64,000 nucleotides of DNA from Planctomycetaceae bacterium (GTDB lineage: Bacteria; Planctomycetota; Planctomycetia; Planctomycetales; Planctomycetaceae). Below the pieces are notes generated by a model. That model was not told the origin of the DNA and searched no databases. It saw nothing but the letters and a program-made list of their open reading frames with translations. Both the position numbers and the translations under genes were made by a program. The stretch spans positions 114,555 through 178,554 of the forward strand of contig JAHBXV010000007.1 in the NCBI GenBank assembly GCA_019636285.1, written 5' to 3'. Below, piece after piece: positions 1 to 9,400 of the stretch (position 1 is its first letter; every line of letters starts with the position of its first letter).

Positions 1-119
1 ATCGCCAACGCTTTCGCGAGCACACTCCTTCGACCCACGAAAAGCCTTCTGGCGACGGAGCTCATGTCACCCGGGGAGGCTTTCAGCAGGTTACCGGCAG
101 GGTCGCACGAACGATGCGG

Positions 120-166
120 ACAAAAAAGAAGACGGGCGACCTGTGACAGTCGCCCGTGCTTTTCGC
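120..166. terminator. Bidirectional intrinsic terminator
   Basis: Perfect 9-bp arms, ACGGGCGAC (132-140) and GTCGCCCGT (149-157), enclose an 8-base loop. A short T run follows on the plus strand (TGCTTTTC). An A run precedes it (ACAAAAAAG), which gives a T tract for minus-strand transcripts. It probably ends a transcription unit entering from the left edge. Confidence 0.55.
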
Positions 167-266
167 TCTCCGAAATTATACAAACTGCCAGCAGCGTTGC
201 CAGCCGAAGTTTCCGACCCCGCTTGAGCCGTCGGGAAACTCGGCCTGGGCGAACTTTGCAGCCAGG

Positions 267-350
267 TCGAGAGTCGTGGGTCCAGAGTCGAGCGAAAGCG
301 ACGGAATCATTTCCTCGTCTTTCTCGACTCTCGTCTCTCGACCCTCGACT
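267..350. repeat. Degenerate inverted repeat of TCGACTCTC / GAGTCGAG words
   Basis: The left part (267-293) reads GTCGAGAGTCG...AGAGTCGAG. The right part (about 320-350) reads CTCGACTCTCG...CTCGACCCTCGACTC, so the two can pair. The same wording (CTCGACCCTCGACTCTAGA) recurs at about 16404-16431, just before the DUF1570 gene. Function unknown. Confidence 0.5.
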
Positions 351-529
351 CAGGCCACTTTCAGCGCTGAAAATGGCGACAGGTCAACCGCCCCCGACTC
401 CAAGGGGCGCAATCTGCCCTTGCTCCACCCATTTGCAAAGAGTACAAACCCGGCGCGAAGGTTCGGACCAACCGGACGCGCCGCCGCGACAGGAAGTTGC
501 TGGCGTATCCGTCGGGAAAAGGATGTCCC

Positions 530-1615
530 ATGTCGCGCACTGCCGCCGCTCTGGCCGTCTTAGTCAATGGCGAACTCCGGGGAGCCGAAAACCGCTGGAT
601 TGACGGCGTCGCCTCGATCGAGCAGGCCGGCCCCAGCGAAATCACTTATATTCAGGACGAAAAGCATCTCAGCCGACTCGCCGATTGCCGGGCCGCTGCC
701 GCTTTTCTGCCGCATCGCCTGGCCGATATCGTTGCCGCCAAGACCCCCGATCTTACCCAGATTCTCGTCGAAGATCCCCAGGCCGCCTTTCTCACCGTCC
801 TTGAGATCGTGAGGCCGCAGCGTCCCTCGTGTGCTCCGGGCGTTTCCCCGGCTGCGTTCGTCAGCGAATCTGCACAATTGGGCGAAGGATGTTACGTCGG
901 ACCGACAGCAGTCGTCGGCGACGACGTCGTCATGGGGCGAAACTGCCAGATTCACCCCGGCGCCGTGATTCAGCCCGGCTGCGTGCTCGGCGATGATGTT
1001 GTCCTGCACCCCCATGCGGTTCTGTATGCCGACGTCACCCTGAAGAACCGCGTCATCATTCACGCGGGAGCGGTCATCGGAGCAGACGGCTTCGGCTATC
1101 GACTCGTGAACGGGGCTCTCGAGAAAATCCCGCAGCGTGGAACCGTCATCCTGCACGATGACGTCGAAATCGGGGCGGGTGCCACGATCGACCGGGCCAT
1201 GATCGGGGCGACGGTCGTTGGAGCGGGCACGAAAATCGACAACATGGTCATGATCGCCCACAACTGCGAACTCGGGCAGCACAACGTGTTTGCCTCGCAG
1301 GTCGGCCTGGCCGGAAGCTGCAAAACCGGCGACTACGTTCGACTGGGCGGACAGGTGGGCGTGAAAGACCACGTCACCATGCACACGGGCTCGCAGGTGG
1401 GAGCCAAAGGCGGCGTCCATCGCGACATTCCACCCGGCGAAACCTGGATCGGTTACCCGGCGACCCCCGAAGCCGAGCAGAAACGCCTTGTCTTCTCGCT
1501 GAAACGCGTCCCCGAAATGCGAGACCAGCTCAAAGCCCTGCAAAAAGAAGTGACTCGCCTTTCAGCCGAACTGGCTGCCGCGCCGCCGCCGTCGAGCCTG
1601 CGAGCAGCGGGCTAG
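530..1615 (+). CDS. lpxD: UDP-3-O-acylglucosamine N-acyltransferase LpxD
   Basis: LpxD transfers the second acyl chain from acyl-ACP to UDP-3-O-acyl-glucosamine in lipid A synthesis, in the cytoplasm. The 361-residue protein has an N-terminal uridine-binding-type domain (about 1-105). It is followed by a long run of hexapeptide repeats (I/V-G-x-x-x-x) forming the left-handed beta-helix. The catalytic His motif MIAHNCELGQHN is present, as is a C-terminal alpha-helical tail rich in Lys/Glu. Length is close to the usual ~340. The ATG at 530 is preferred over a TTG at 497 because GGAAAAGGA sits just upstream and the extra 11 residues are not family-like. It lies upstream of lpxI, another lipid A gene, which suggests this planctomycete makes a lipid A-type outer leaflet. 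Confidence 0.95.
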   Translation: MSRTAAALAVLVNGELRGAENRWIDGVASIEQAGPSEITYIQDEKHLSRLADCRAAAAFLPHRLADIVAAKTPDLTQILVEDPQAAFLTVLEIVRPQRPSCAPGVSPAAFVSESAQLGEGCYVGPTAVVGDDVVMGRNCQIHPGAVIQPGCVLGDDVVLHPHAVLYADVTLKNRVIIHAGAVIGADGFGYRLVNGALEKIPQRGTVILHDDVEIGAGATIDRAMIGATVVGAGTKIDNMVMIAHNCELGQHNVFASQVGLAGSCKTGDYVRLGGQVGVKDHVTMHTGSQVGAKGGVHRDIPPGETWIGYPATPEAEQKRLVFSLKRVPEMRDQLKALQKEVTRLSAELAAAPPPSSLRAAG

Positions 1616-1640
1616 AACATCTCAAAGCCGCGAATTGGGG

Positions 1641-1698
1641 GTGCCGCTGGCTCTGCCAGTGCCGCCCAGTCGAGATCTCACTGGCAAAGCCGGTGGCA
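1641..1698. repeat. 58-bp inverted-repeat element, GTGCCGCTGGC type
   Basis: The left arm 1641-1661 (GTGCCGCTGGCTCTGCCAGTG) and right arm 1679-1698 (CACTGGCAAAGCCGGTGGCA) are reverse complements with about three mismatches. A second copy is at 19573-19642. It falls between lpxD and lpxI and could form a stable hairpin in the transcript. Confidence 0.75.
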
Positions 1699-1730
1699 TA
1701 CTCTCCCCAGAACTCGATTCAACGACACGC

Positions 1731-2627
1731 ATGGTGACGACTCTCGAACAACAGACGGTCCCCATGATGCCTCGCCGCGTTGGACTGATTGCCGGCGCGG
1801 GGCGTTTTCCCATCGTCTTCGCGCGCGAAGCGACCCGGCAGGGTTTCGACGTCCATTGTGTCGGCCTGATGGGATCCTCATCGCCGGACCTGGGCGAATT
1901 CTGTCAGACCTATCGCGAGGTGCCGCTCGCCCGATTGGGGACGGTCATCCGCACCTTCAAGCGGCTGCGCACGCGGGAACTGGTCATGGCGGGAAAGGTC
2001 GAGAAGACCTCGCTCTTTCAGCCGTGGCGAATTCTGCGGCTGCTCCCGGACTGGCGGACCCTGCACATGTGGTTTCGCTATGCCGCCAAAGACAAGAAAG
2101 ATGACACCCTGCTGCTGGCCGTGATCCGGGAGTTTGAGCGGGACGGCCTGCATTTTGGATCGGCTCTCGATTTCTGTCCGGAGTTACTCGTGAAGCACGG
2201 ATTCCTGACCCGGAAACGGCCCACCGAGGCCCAGTGGCGCGACATTCGATTCGGCTGGCAGCTCGCCAAGGAGATGGGCCGGCTGGATGTCGGCCAGTCC
2301 GTCATTGTCAATGACTGTGCCGTCATGGCCGTCGAGGCCATCGAGGGGACCGACCGGGCGATCCGTCGCGCGGGCGAATTGTGCCGCCGGGGTGGTTTCA
2401 CCGTCGTGAAGGTCGCCAAGCCCCAGCAGGACCGCCGGTTCGACGTTCCCACGGTCGGCATGCAGACCATTCAGACCATGCACGAATCCGGCGGCCGAGT
2501 TCTGGCCATTGAAGCCGGGGAGACCATCCTTCTGGATGAGCCGGAAGTGGTGGAACTCGCCGACAAACTCGGCATTACCATCATCGCCGTCAACGCCGAA
2601 GAAGTCGCGCTGCGCGCCGCGGGCTGA
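1731..2627 (+). CDS. lpxI: UDP-2,3-diacylglucosamine pyrophosphatase LpxI
   Basis: LpxI (formerly DUF1009) hydrolyses UDP-2,3-diacylglucosamine to lipid X and UMP; it replaces LpxH in bacteria that lack that enzyme. The N-terminal half starts with RVGLIAGAGRFPIVFA, the family's glycine-rich opening. The C-terminal half carries the conserved AVEAIEGTDRAIRRAGEL and RFDVPTVG stretches. The Asp of RFDVPTVG (about residue 238) corresponds to the catalytic Asp of the family. The start is uncertain: ATG 1731 (298 residues) and ATG 1764 (287 residues) both lack a strong ribosome-binding site, and 1764 is closer to the typical family N-terminus. It follows lpxD on the same strand, separated by an inverted-repeat element, so the two may be co-transcribed. 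Confidence 0.92.
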   Translation: MVTTLEQQTVPMMPRRVGLIAGAGRFPIVFAREATRQGFDVHCVGLMGSSSPDLGEFCQTYREVPLARLGTVIRTFKRLRTRELVMAGKVEKTSLFQPWRILRLLPDWRTLHMWFRYAAKDKKDDTLLLAVIREFERDGLHFGSALDFCPELLVKHGFLTRKRPTEAQWRDIRFGWQLAKEMGRLDVGQSVIVNDCAVMAVEAIEGTDRAIRRAGELCRRGGFTVVKVAKPQQDRRFDVPTVGMQTIQTMHESGGRVLAIEAGETILLDEPEVVELADKLGITIIAVNAEEVALRAAG

Positions 2628-2873
2628 GGCGAACGTCTTACCGCTCTTAGACGCAGTTCAGGCTCGAAGGTTCCGCTTTCCCGCTCCCTCCGAGGGGCAG
2701 CGGATCAACGATTGCGAACTGCGGAGGCGATCACACCGATTGCCCCCCTGTCGTGGTCGCGCTACAATCTTCTGGTTCCCTGGCGGATCGGCCTTATGCC
2801 GAGTCTGTCGCGTCAGGAAACCGATCCCTGACCGCTCATTTCGTTGTTTTTCCGTGCCAATTGCGAGACGTGC

Positions 2874-4883
2874 ATGTCGAACGAGAATCCGCCCGCCACG
2901 CAGGAGCCGACTCCGCCCCGCAAGAGTGCTCCCCGTCGGCCGGATCGAGGTTCCTCCGGTAACCTGTTCTGGTACCTGATGATCGGGCTGGTCGTCGCCG
3001 TCCTGCTGTTCGCCTTTGGCGGACGCGATCGCAACGGTACGGTTCTCGAATTCAGCGAACTCAAGGCCAAGCTGGCGGATGGGACGCTCAGCCGGGCTAA
3101 TGTTCACGAACTGAAGATCGGTCCCACGGCGATCTCGTTTCAGGATCGACCGAACAAGTCGACCGAATCGTCCGAGACTCCCCGGCGGTTTACCGTGCCC
3201 GTTCTGGGGATGAAGGAAGAGAATCAGGCCGCGTTGACCGCGATGCTGGAAAAAGCCGGCATTGCCTACGGTTACCAGCAGGAACCTCCCGAGTGGCAGC
3301 AGTTATTGTTGCTGCTGGCCGTTCCACTGATGATTCTCGCCGTCTTTCTGTTCGTCTTCCGCAAGATCGGCGGCGCGGGCTCGGCGATGACATTCGGCCG
3401 CAGCCGCGGTCGGCTCTACGCCCAGGAAGATCTCGGCGTGACGTTCCATGACGTCGCCGGTATCGAGGAAGCGGTCGAGGAACTTCGCGAGATTGTCGAG
3501 TTTCTGCGCAATCCCTCGAAGTACCAGGCACTGGGAGGACGCATCCCCCGCGGCGTTCTGCTGGTCGGTCCTCCGGGAACGGGCAAGACGCTGCTCGCGA
3601 AGGCCGTTGCTGGCGAAGCGGGTGTCCCCTTTTTCGGGCTTTCCGGTAGCGACTTCGTCGAAATGTTCGTCGGCGTGGGGGCCGCGCGCGTCCGCGACAT
3701 GTTCCAGCAAGCCGTCCAACGCTCGCCCGCGATTATTTTCATCGACGAACTCGACGCTCTCGGCAAGACGCGCGGCAGCGGCATGCCGGGGGGCCACGAC
3801 GAACGCGAACAGACGCTCAACGCGCTTCTGGTCGAAATGGACGGCTTTGCGTCCGATCAGTCGGTCATCGTGATCGGCGCGACGAACCGACCCGAGACCC
3901 TCGACCCGGCACTCATGCGGCCCGGCCGCTTTGATCGCCATGTCTTGGTCGACCGTCCCGACATTAAGGGCCGCGAGGCAATCCTCAAGGTTCATGCCGG
4001 TCGCGTGAAAATGGACGACAGCGTCGACTTGCGGCATATCGCCAAGCTCACGCCGGGCTTCGTCGGGGCCGATCTGGCGAATCTCGTCAACGAAGCGGCG
4101 TTGCTTGCCGCGCGCAACAACAAGACCAAAGTGACGCGCACCGAATTCGAGGAAGGCATCGAGCGCGTCGTCGCCGGCCTGGAAAAGCAGACCCGCATCA
4201 TTCCGGAAGAAGAAAAAATTCGCGTCGCCTGGCACGAAGTGGGACACGCCCTCGTTGCCTGCTCGCTGCCGCACGTCGATCCCGTTCACAAGATTTCAAT
4301 CATCCCTCGTGGCCTGGGGGCACTGGGTTATACGCTGCAACGGCCTGAAGAAGACCGACAACTCATCACGCGCACAGAGCTTCAGAACCGCATCTGCGTG
4401 CTGCTGGGGGGGATTGCCGCCGAGGAAATCGTCTATCAGGAAAACTCCACCGGCGGCGCGAACGACTTGCAGCGGGCGACCGACCTCGCACGGCGAATGG
4501 TGACCGAGTTCGGCATGAGCCCCCGTTTGGGCCGGGTCCACTACAGCGAAGGGTCGCGATCGCAGTATCTGGGGACAGCGACCGCCCACATGGAGACGGC
4601 CCACAGTGAAGAGACGGTCCGGGAAATCGACCTCGAAGTTCGTCGCCTGATCGATCAGGCGTACGAAACAGCCTTCGAAATTCTCATGCATCGTCGGCCC
4701 GCCATGGAGCACCTCACGAAGGAGTTGCTCGAACGTGAAGTGATGGACGCCGACCATTTGCAGGTCGTCCTCGATCAGTATCGGACTGGCCCGCGCCTGA
4801 AGCCCGGCACCGCCAAGTCCATCGAACCGCCGGAAGACATTCCCGCCGAACCCGATGCCGAGGGGTTGGCTCAGAACGGCTGA
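2874..4883 (+). CDS. ftsH: ATP-dependent zinc metalloprotease FtsH
   Basis: Membrane-anchored AAA+ protease that extracts and degrades membrane and regulatory proteins. The 669-residue product has a charged, Pro-rich N-terminus and a membrane segment at about 30-49. A periplasmic domain and a second membrane segment (about 142-162) follow. The AAA module has Walker A GPPGTGKT (about 231-238), Walker [10 protein letters not shown], and the second region of homology [20 protein letters not shown]. The zinc site HEVGH lies near residue 453 and the third metal ligand is probably the Asp of GGANDLQ (about 530). All catalytic residues are present. ATG 2874 was chosen because the SNENPP-type N-terminus is typical; a start at 2844 would only add ten residues. 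It stands alone between lpxI and the metB-like gene. Confidence 0.96.
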   Translation: MSNENPPATQEPTPPRKSAPRRPDRGSSGNLFWYLMIGLVVAVLLFAFGGRDRNGTVLEFSELKAKLADGTLSRANVHELKIGPTAISFQDRPNKSTESSETPRRFTVPVLGMKEENQAALTAMLEKAGIAYGYQQEPPEWQQLLLLLAVPLMILAVFLFVFRKIGGAGSAMTFGRSRGRLYAQEDLGVTFHDVAGIEEAVEELREIVEFLRNPSKYQALGGRIPRGVLLVGPPGTGKTLLAKAVAGEAGVPFFGLSGSDFVEMFVGVGAARVRDMFQQAVQRSPAIIFIDELDALGKTRGSGMPGGHDEREQTLNALLVEMDGFASDQSVIVIGATNRPETLDPALMRPGRFDRHVLVDRPDIKGREAILKVHAGRVKMDDSVDLRHIAKLTPGFVGADLANLVNEAALLAARNNKTKVTRTEFEEGIERVVAGLEKQTRIIPEEEKIRVAWHEVGHALVACSLPHVDPVHKISIIPRGLGALGYTLQRPEEDRQLITRTELQNRICVLLGGIAAEEIVYQENSTGGANDLQRATDLARRMVTEFGMSPRLGRVHYSEGSRSQYLGTATAHMETAHSEETVREIDLEVRRLIDQAYETAFEILMHRRPAMEHLTKELLEREVMDADHLQVVLDQYRTGPRLKPGTAKSIEPPEDIPAEPDAEGLAQNG

Positions 4884-5020
4884 GTCCGTCGGCGCCCGCC
4901 TACCTCAATTCTCCCGCGAACGGTAGGATGTCTGGCCACTTGAACGGGTGGACGATTGGTCGGCGCGAGCCGCGATCGTTCCCATATTGAAAACGATCGC
5001 GGGGGAAGGGTAAACGGTTC

Positions 5021-6184
5021 ATGGCAGCGTCCGACTTGCACTTTGAAACCCGGTGTGTCCATACGGGAGTCGACAAGGACGCCACGTTCCTGTCGGCAAC
5101 GACCCCCATTTACCCCACGTCCACGTTTCGCTGGGATGACCTCAACGGCCATCGCGGGTTCGACTACACCCGTAGCGGCAACCCCACCCGCCGGGCACTC
5201 GAGGAAAACCTCGCCGCGCTCGAAGGGGGCATCGATGCCCGTGCCACATGCACCGGCATGTCGGCCATCGTTGCCACGATGCACCTGTTTCAGCCGGGCG
5301 ATCATCTGATTGCCGGCCACGACATCTACGGCGGCACTTACCGCCTGTTCGACAGCGTATTCCGCGGCATGGGAATCGACTTTTCGTTTGTCGACATGGG
5401 AAATGTCGAAAACATTCGCAAGGCGATCACTCCCAAGACCAAAGGGATCTGGATTGAGACCCCGTCCAACCCGCTGCTCAACCTGGTTGATGTTCGCGCG
5501 GTGTGCGACGTGGCGAAGTCGAGCAACCTCATCACGATCGCCGACAACACGTTTCTTTCGCCGTATTTGCAGCGGCCGTTCGACCTGGGGGTCGATATCG
5601 TCGTGCATTCCACCACGAAGTACCTCAACGGCCACTCTGACGTTGTGGGTGGCGCGGTCATCTGCAAGACAAAGCCGCATGCCGAGAAGATCGGCTACAT
5701 CGTCAATGCCTGCGGCCTCGCCTGTTCGCCATTTGACGCCTGGCTGGTGCTGCGCGGCGTGAAGACTTTGGGACCGCGAATGGAAGCACACCAGCGCGGC
5801 GCGATGGCGCTCGCCCGTTTCCTGGACGGTCATCCGCGGGTCCAGAAGGTCTACTACCCCGGACTCGAAACGCATCCGCATCACGCGCTCGCGAAACAGC
5901 AGCAGCGCGGGTTCGGAGCGATGGTCAGCTTCGACATCAAAGGCGGACGACCGGCCGTCGAACAGTTGCTCGCGAAGCTGACGCTGTTCCAGTTGGCGGA
6001 ATCGCTCGGCGGCGTTGAATCGCTGATCGAATATCCCGACACCATGAGCCACGCCTCCATGAACGAGGCCGCTCGCCGCGCGGGGGGCATCAGTGACCAG
6101 ACCTTGCGCGTCTCCGTCGGAATCGAACACCCCGACGATCTCGTCGCCGACTTCCGACAGGCCCTGGACACGGTGACTGCATAA
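5021..6184 (+). CDS. Trans-sulfuration PLP enzyme (cystathionine gamma-synthase/lyase family)
   Basis: Cys/Met metabolism PLP-dependent enzyme, fold type I, acting in the cytoplasm. The 387-residue length is normal. Family hallmarks include TTPIYPTSTF near the N-terminus, DYTRSGNPTRRALE (the Tyr/Arg that contact PLP phosphate of the neighbouring subunit) and IADNTFLSP. The Schiff-base lysine lies in VVHSTTKYLNGHSD (about K200). The C-terminal SLGGVESLIEYPDTMSHASM segment, typical of MetB/MetC/CGL enzymes, is complete. A GGGGGAAGGG ribosome-binding site supports ATG 5021. Whether it acts as a gamma-synthase, a gamma-lyase or an O-acylhomoserine sulfhydrylase cannot be decided from sequence alone, and no neighbouring methionine or cysteine gene helps. 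Confidence 0.9.
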   Translation: MAASDLHFETRCVHTGVDKDATFLSATTPIYPTSTFRWDDLNGHRGFDYTRSGNPTRRALEENLAALEGGIDARATCTGMSAIVATMHLFQPGDHLIAGHDIYGGTYRLFDSVFRGMGIDFSFVDMGNVENIRKAITPKTKGIWIETPSNPLLNLVDVRAVCDVAKSSNLITIADNTFLSPYLQRPFDLGVDIVVHSTTKYLNGHSDVVGGAVICKTKPHAEKIGYIVNACGLACSPFDAWLVLRGVKTLGPRMEAHQRGAMALARFLDGHPRVQKVYYPGLETHPHHALAKQQQRGFGAMVSFDIKGGRPAVEQLLAKLTLFQLAESLGGVESLIEYPDTMSHASMNEAARRAGGISDQTLRVSVGIEHPDDLVADFRQALDTVTA

Positions 6185-6452
6185 GGGGGCCAGCCGGTCG
6201 CTGGAATCGCAAATTTGTCATTTTGGCTCCGAAAGGCGGCCGGGGATCGGGATTTGCACCCTTATTTCCCGGTTTCGCGATTGAGTCGGATCGCTTTCTC
6301 GGTCAGACTAGGGATCCCGATGACGGGACCGTTGTTCACAAGCCCTCATGGCGCCTGAACTTGAGGCCAGATCGAAGCTATCGGTCGAGGACCACGGGAT
6401 CGCGGCATCCTATTCGTTCCTGAATGGCGTGACGCAGAGTGGAGGTCAACGC

Positions 6453-9400
6453 ATGTCGGCGCGACTCCCTGCCGAGCGAGTTCCTCGCGACCGGTGCCGC
6501 GCCGAAGAGCATTTTGCCTCGCTCCCGAGCACGTTCGGACCGCGTTGGTCGTCACCCATCCTTTTGGCTTTCATCCTCTCGCTGACGCCGGTCTTCGCAA
6601 CATTCGCGCAAACCGATGACGCGTTGACGACGTCCTCCTCCGAGAACACGACTCAGTCGCTGCGGCTGTCCGTTTCGCGACAGCAGGAGTTGCGGTTACA
6701 AATCGCTGAAGATCATCTCGCGCGCCACGAGTATCTTCTGGCCGCGCAACTTCTCGAACAGATCGCCACCGATCCTGACTCGTCGCTCGTGCGTCGCGAC
6801 GGCCTCTTGGTGTCGCCGCGACGGCTGGCCCGGAACCTGGCTGCCCGCATTCCCGGCGAGATGTGGCCGCCTCGCAAATCGTCCGGCTCGCCGGATGGTC
6901 CGGTCGACATCGTCAACAAGGGACAGGTGGGAGTTGCCGAGTCGCGTTCGAGGGATGAAGAGTTGTCGCCAGCCGCCAGCCTCGACTGGCTGTGGCAGCG
7001 CGCCCTGCGCGACCGGGATCGGGGCTCCTGGAACCATGCCGCAGCAGCATTCGAGGAATTGTCGCAGCGGCTTCCCGGGGACTCGCCACGGTATGCCATC
7101 ACCAAGTTGATGCTGATCGAATCGTTGCGAAATACGGGACGGAGATCGGATGCTCGCGAAGCGCTCGAACGACTGGGCGAATCGTGGCAGAGTCAGGCAT
7201 TACCCTGGCACGGCGAACACCGTATCGCACGCGACATCGTCAGCGAACAATGGCCAGAACTGCTCCAGGCAGCCGTAGGGGATCATTCCGGTCCGAATGT
7301 TGAATCGTCCGCCGCAATCGCTCCGGCATCCCGGGCCGTCTGGACGGTCGACATTTCCCTTCCACAGTCGCTCGCCGACCCCTTGGGCGAATTCGCCGCA
7401 GCCTATCGTCGCGAAGGTGTTCTTCCCTTGCCGGCCGCCCAGCCCCTGATCGCGGGCGACGCCGTTCTTCTTCGCACGGTCAACGAGCTCCTCTCGATCC
7501 GCATGCGGGATGGACAGGTTGCCTGGCGCGTGGCTCAGCCCGACTTGACCACGCTGAACGAGCAGCCGAATCTGCTGGAGAACCGGGCGTTTCGTCTCAA
7601 CATCCTGCAAATGCTGCACGCCCGGCGCACGGCCGATTCGCTCAAGGGAACCCTTTCCGCCGACGGAGAACGGGTTTTTGTCATCGAATCTTCGGCCAGC
7701 GAAGCGAGCCCGTCCATGCTCGGTCGACCGCTACGTCGCGGGGACGACAACTCGGCCGCTCCCGCGCCCTGGACGAATCGCCTCGCTGCCTATCGGCTCG
7801 ACGATGGCTCGCTGGATTGGCGCGTTGGCGCCGAACAGCCCGATTCCGCCTTCTCTCTCGGAGGATGGTATTTTCTCGGTTCGCCGCTGGTGCTCGATGA
7901 CGAAATCGCTGTTCTCGCCCAGCGCGAGGGAGACGTTGCCCTGCTGTTTCTCGATCGTCGACGCGGGGCGTTGCTCGACCAGGTGACAGTGGGCACGTCG
8001 CTGACCACTCTCGCGTCTGAACCGTTGCGGCGGCGACAGAACTGCCCGCTTCTCTGGGACGGTACACGGATTTATGGACTCACGGGTGTCGGGGCCTTGA
8101 TCTGCGTCGATCCGCTCCGCCGCGAACTTGACTGGGCCTTCCGCTTCGAAGTTGAAGAGGCTGCGGAGACGACTTCGGGCCAACGCCGCAGTGAACGCAA
8201 CGTCCCGACCGACCGCTGGTGGAACGCCTGGCGACGGGCGTCGCTGATCTTGCGCGGCAATCGCCTGGTGCTCGCCACTCCCGAGGCCCAGTCGTTGATC
8301 TCGGTCGATCGAGCTTCCGGAAAGGTTCTCTGGAAAATCCCTCGCGGTGACGGACTTCAAGTGCTGGATGGATCGGGCGACCACATCGTCGTGCAGGAGT
8401 CGCATGGCTTGCGCGGCATCGAACGGGATACGGGACAGACCGCATGGTTCCGCGCGACGTCGGCTCCGTCCGGATCGGGCAGTGTCACGGCTTCCTGGAT
8501 CGTGCAGCCCGACGAAACGGCTGGCGTCGTCGCCATGAATCGCCAGACGGGTGAGATCGCGCCGATACACGGAACCTCGGATCGACTTGGGAATCTGTCG
8601 CGCGTCCCCAATGGATGGATCAGCGTGGGTTTAGACAAAGTGACCTTTCACGCCGATGGCGACTCGGCCTGGAACAGCCCGGAGAGTTCCAGCCATTCCG
8701 CCGTCGCGAGCGTTGAAGCCAGCCTGCATCAAGGCGAACTCCCGGATCCCGCGATCCTTGCCAAAGTCGATGAGCCGTTTCGACACGAACTGGCACGGCA
8801 GGCACGCCGACTCGCGCTCGAAACCTGGCCGAGCGACTGGCGGGCACTCGACAAAGCGTGGACGTTCGAGCCACGCGACGACCGCGAACGCATCGAGCTG
8901 ACGACGCGGACGATCGAGGCGGCTATCGTGGCCGGTGACCTGGAAGAAGCCTCTGACCGGCTGTTCGCCGCCGCGGAAGAACTGCCGCCCGAACCGCGAG
9001 TGGTCGTCGGTCCGTGGACGCGCCGGGTGCGTGGCGACCGCTGGTGGCAGGGGCTGTGGCAGGATCTGCTCGCCGCAGCCGATCCACCGCGACGCGAGCT
9101 GCTTGAGCAAAGGCTGCGCGAACGATTCCAACAGGCTCGCGACGCCGCCGACCCGTTCGCCCTGCAACGGTTGCACGATCGCTGGTCGACAACGCGACCC
9201 GCGCGGGAAATGCTGCTTGACGAAACCAACCGGGTCTTTCTCGGACGCGACTGGACGGCCACGGTCTTCGCGCTGACCAGCCTTGCCGATGGCGGCCCCG
9301 CCGATTCCCGCCGCGACGCCGGCGTTCGCCTGGCTCGGCACCTGGCCGATACCGGCTACCGCGAGCAGTCGGAAAGCCGCTGGAACCAGCTCATCGCGCG

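Larger units (their letters stand above)
1..529. other. Window edge and intergenic region upstream of lpxD
   Basis: No coding sequence can be supported here. Frames that stay open on both strands have Arg/Ser/Pro-rich translations with no domain character. The first ~120 bases may hold the 3' end of a gene that begins outside the window. A hairpin terminator (about 120-166) and a degenerate inverted repeat built from TCGACTCTC-type words (267-350) occupy most of the rest. The lpxD ribosome-binding site lies at its right end. Confidence 0.6.

Noticed and set aside
64..603. Plus-strand open frame before lpxD
   Set aside because: Translation is Arg/Ser/Pro-rich without domain character, runs through a terminator hairpin and an inverted repeat, and overlaps the real lpxD start in another frame.
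3303..4289. Long frame antisense to ftsH
   Set aside because: Mirror of GC3-rich codons; no ribosome-binding site and no family features, while ftsH on the other strand is complete.
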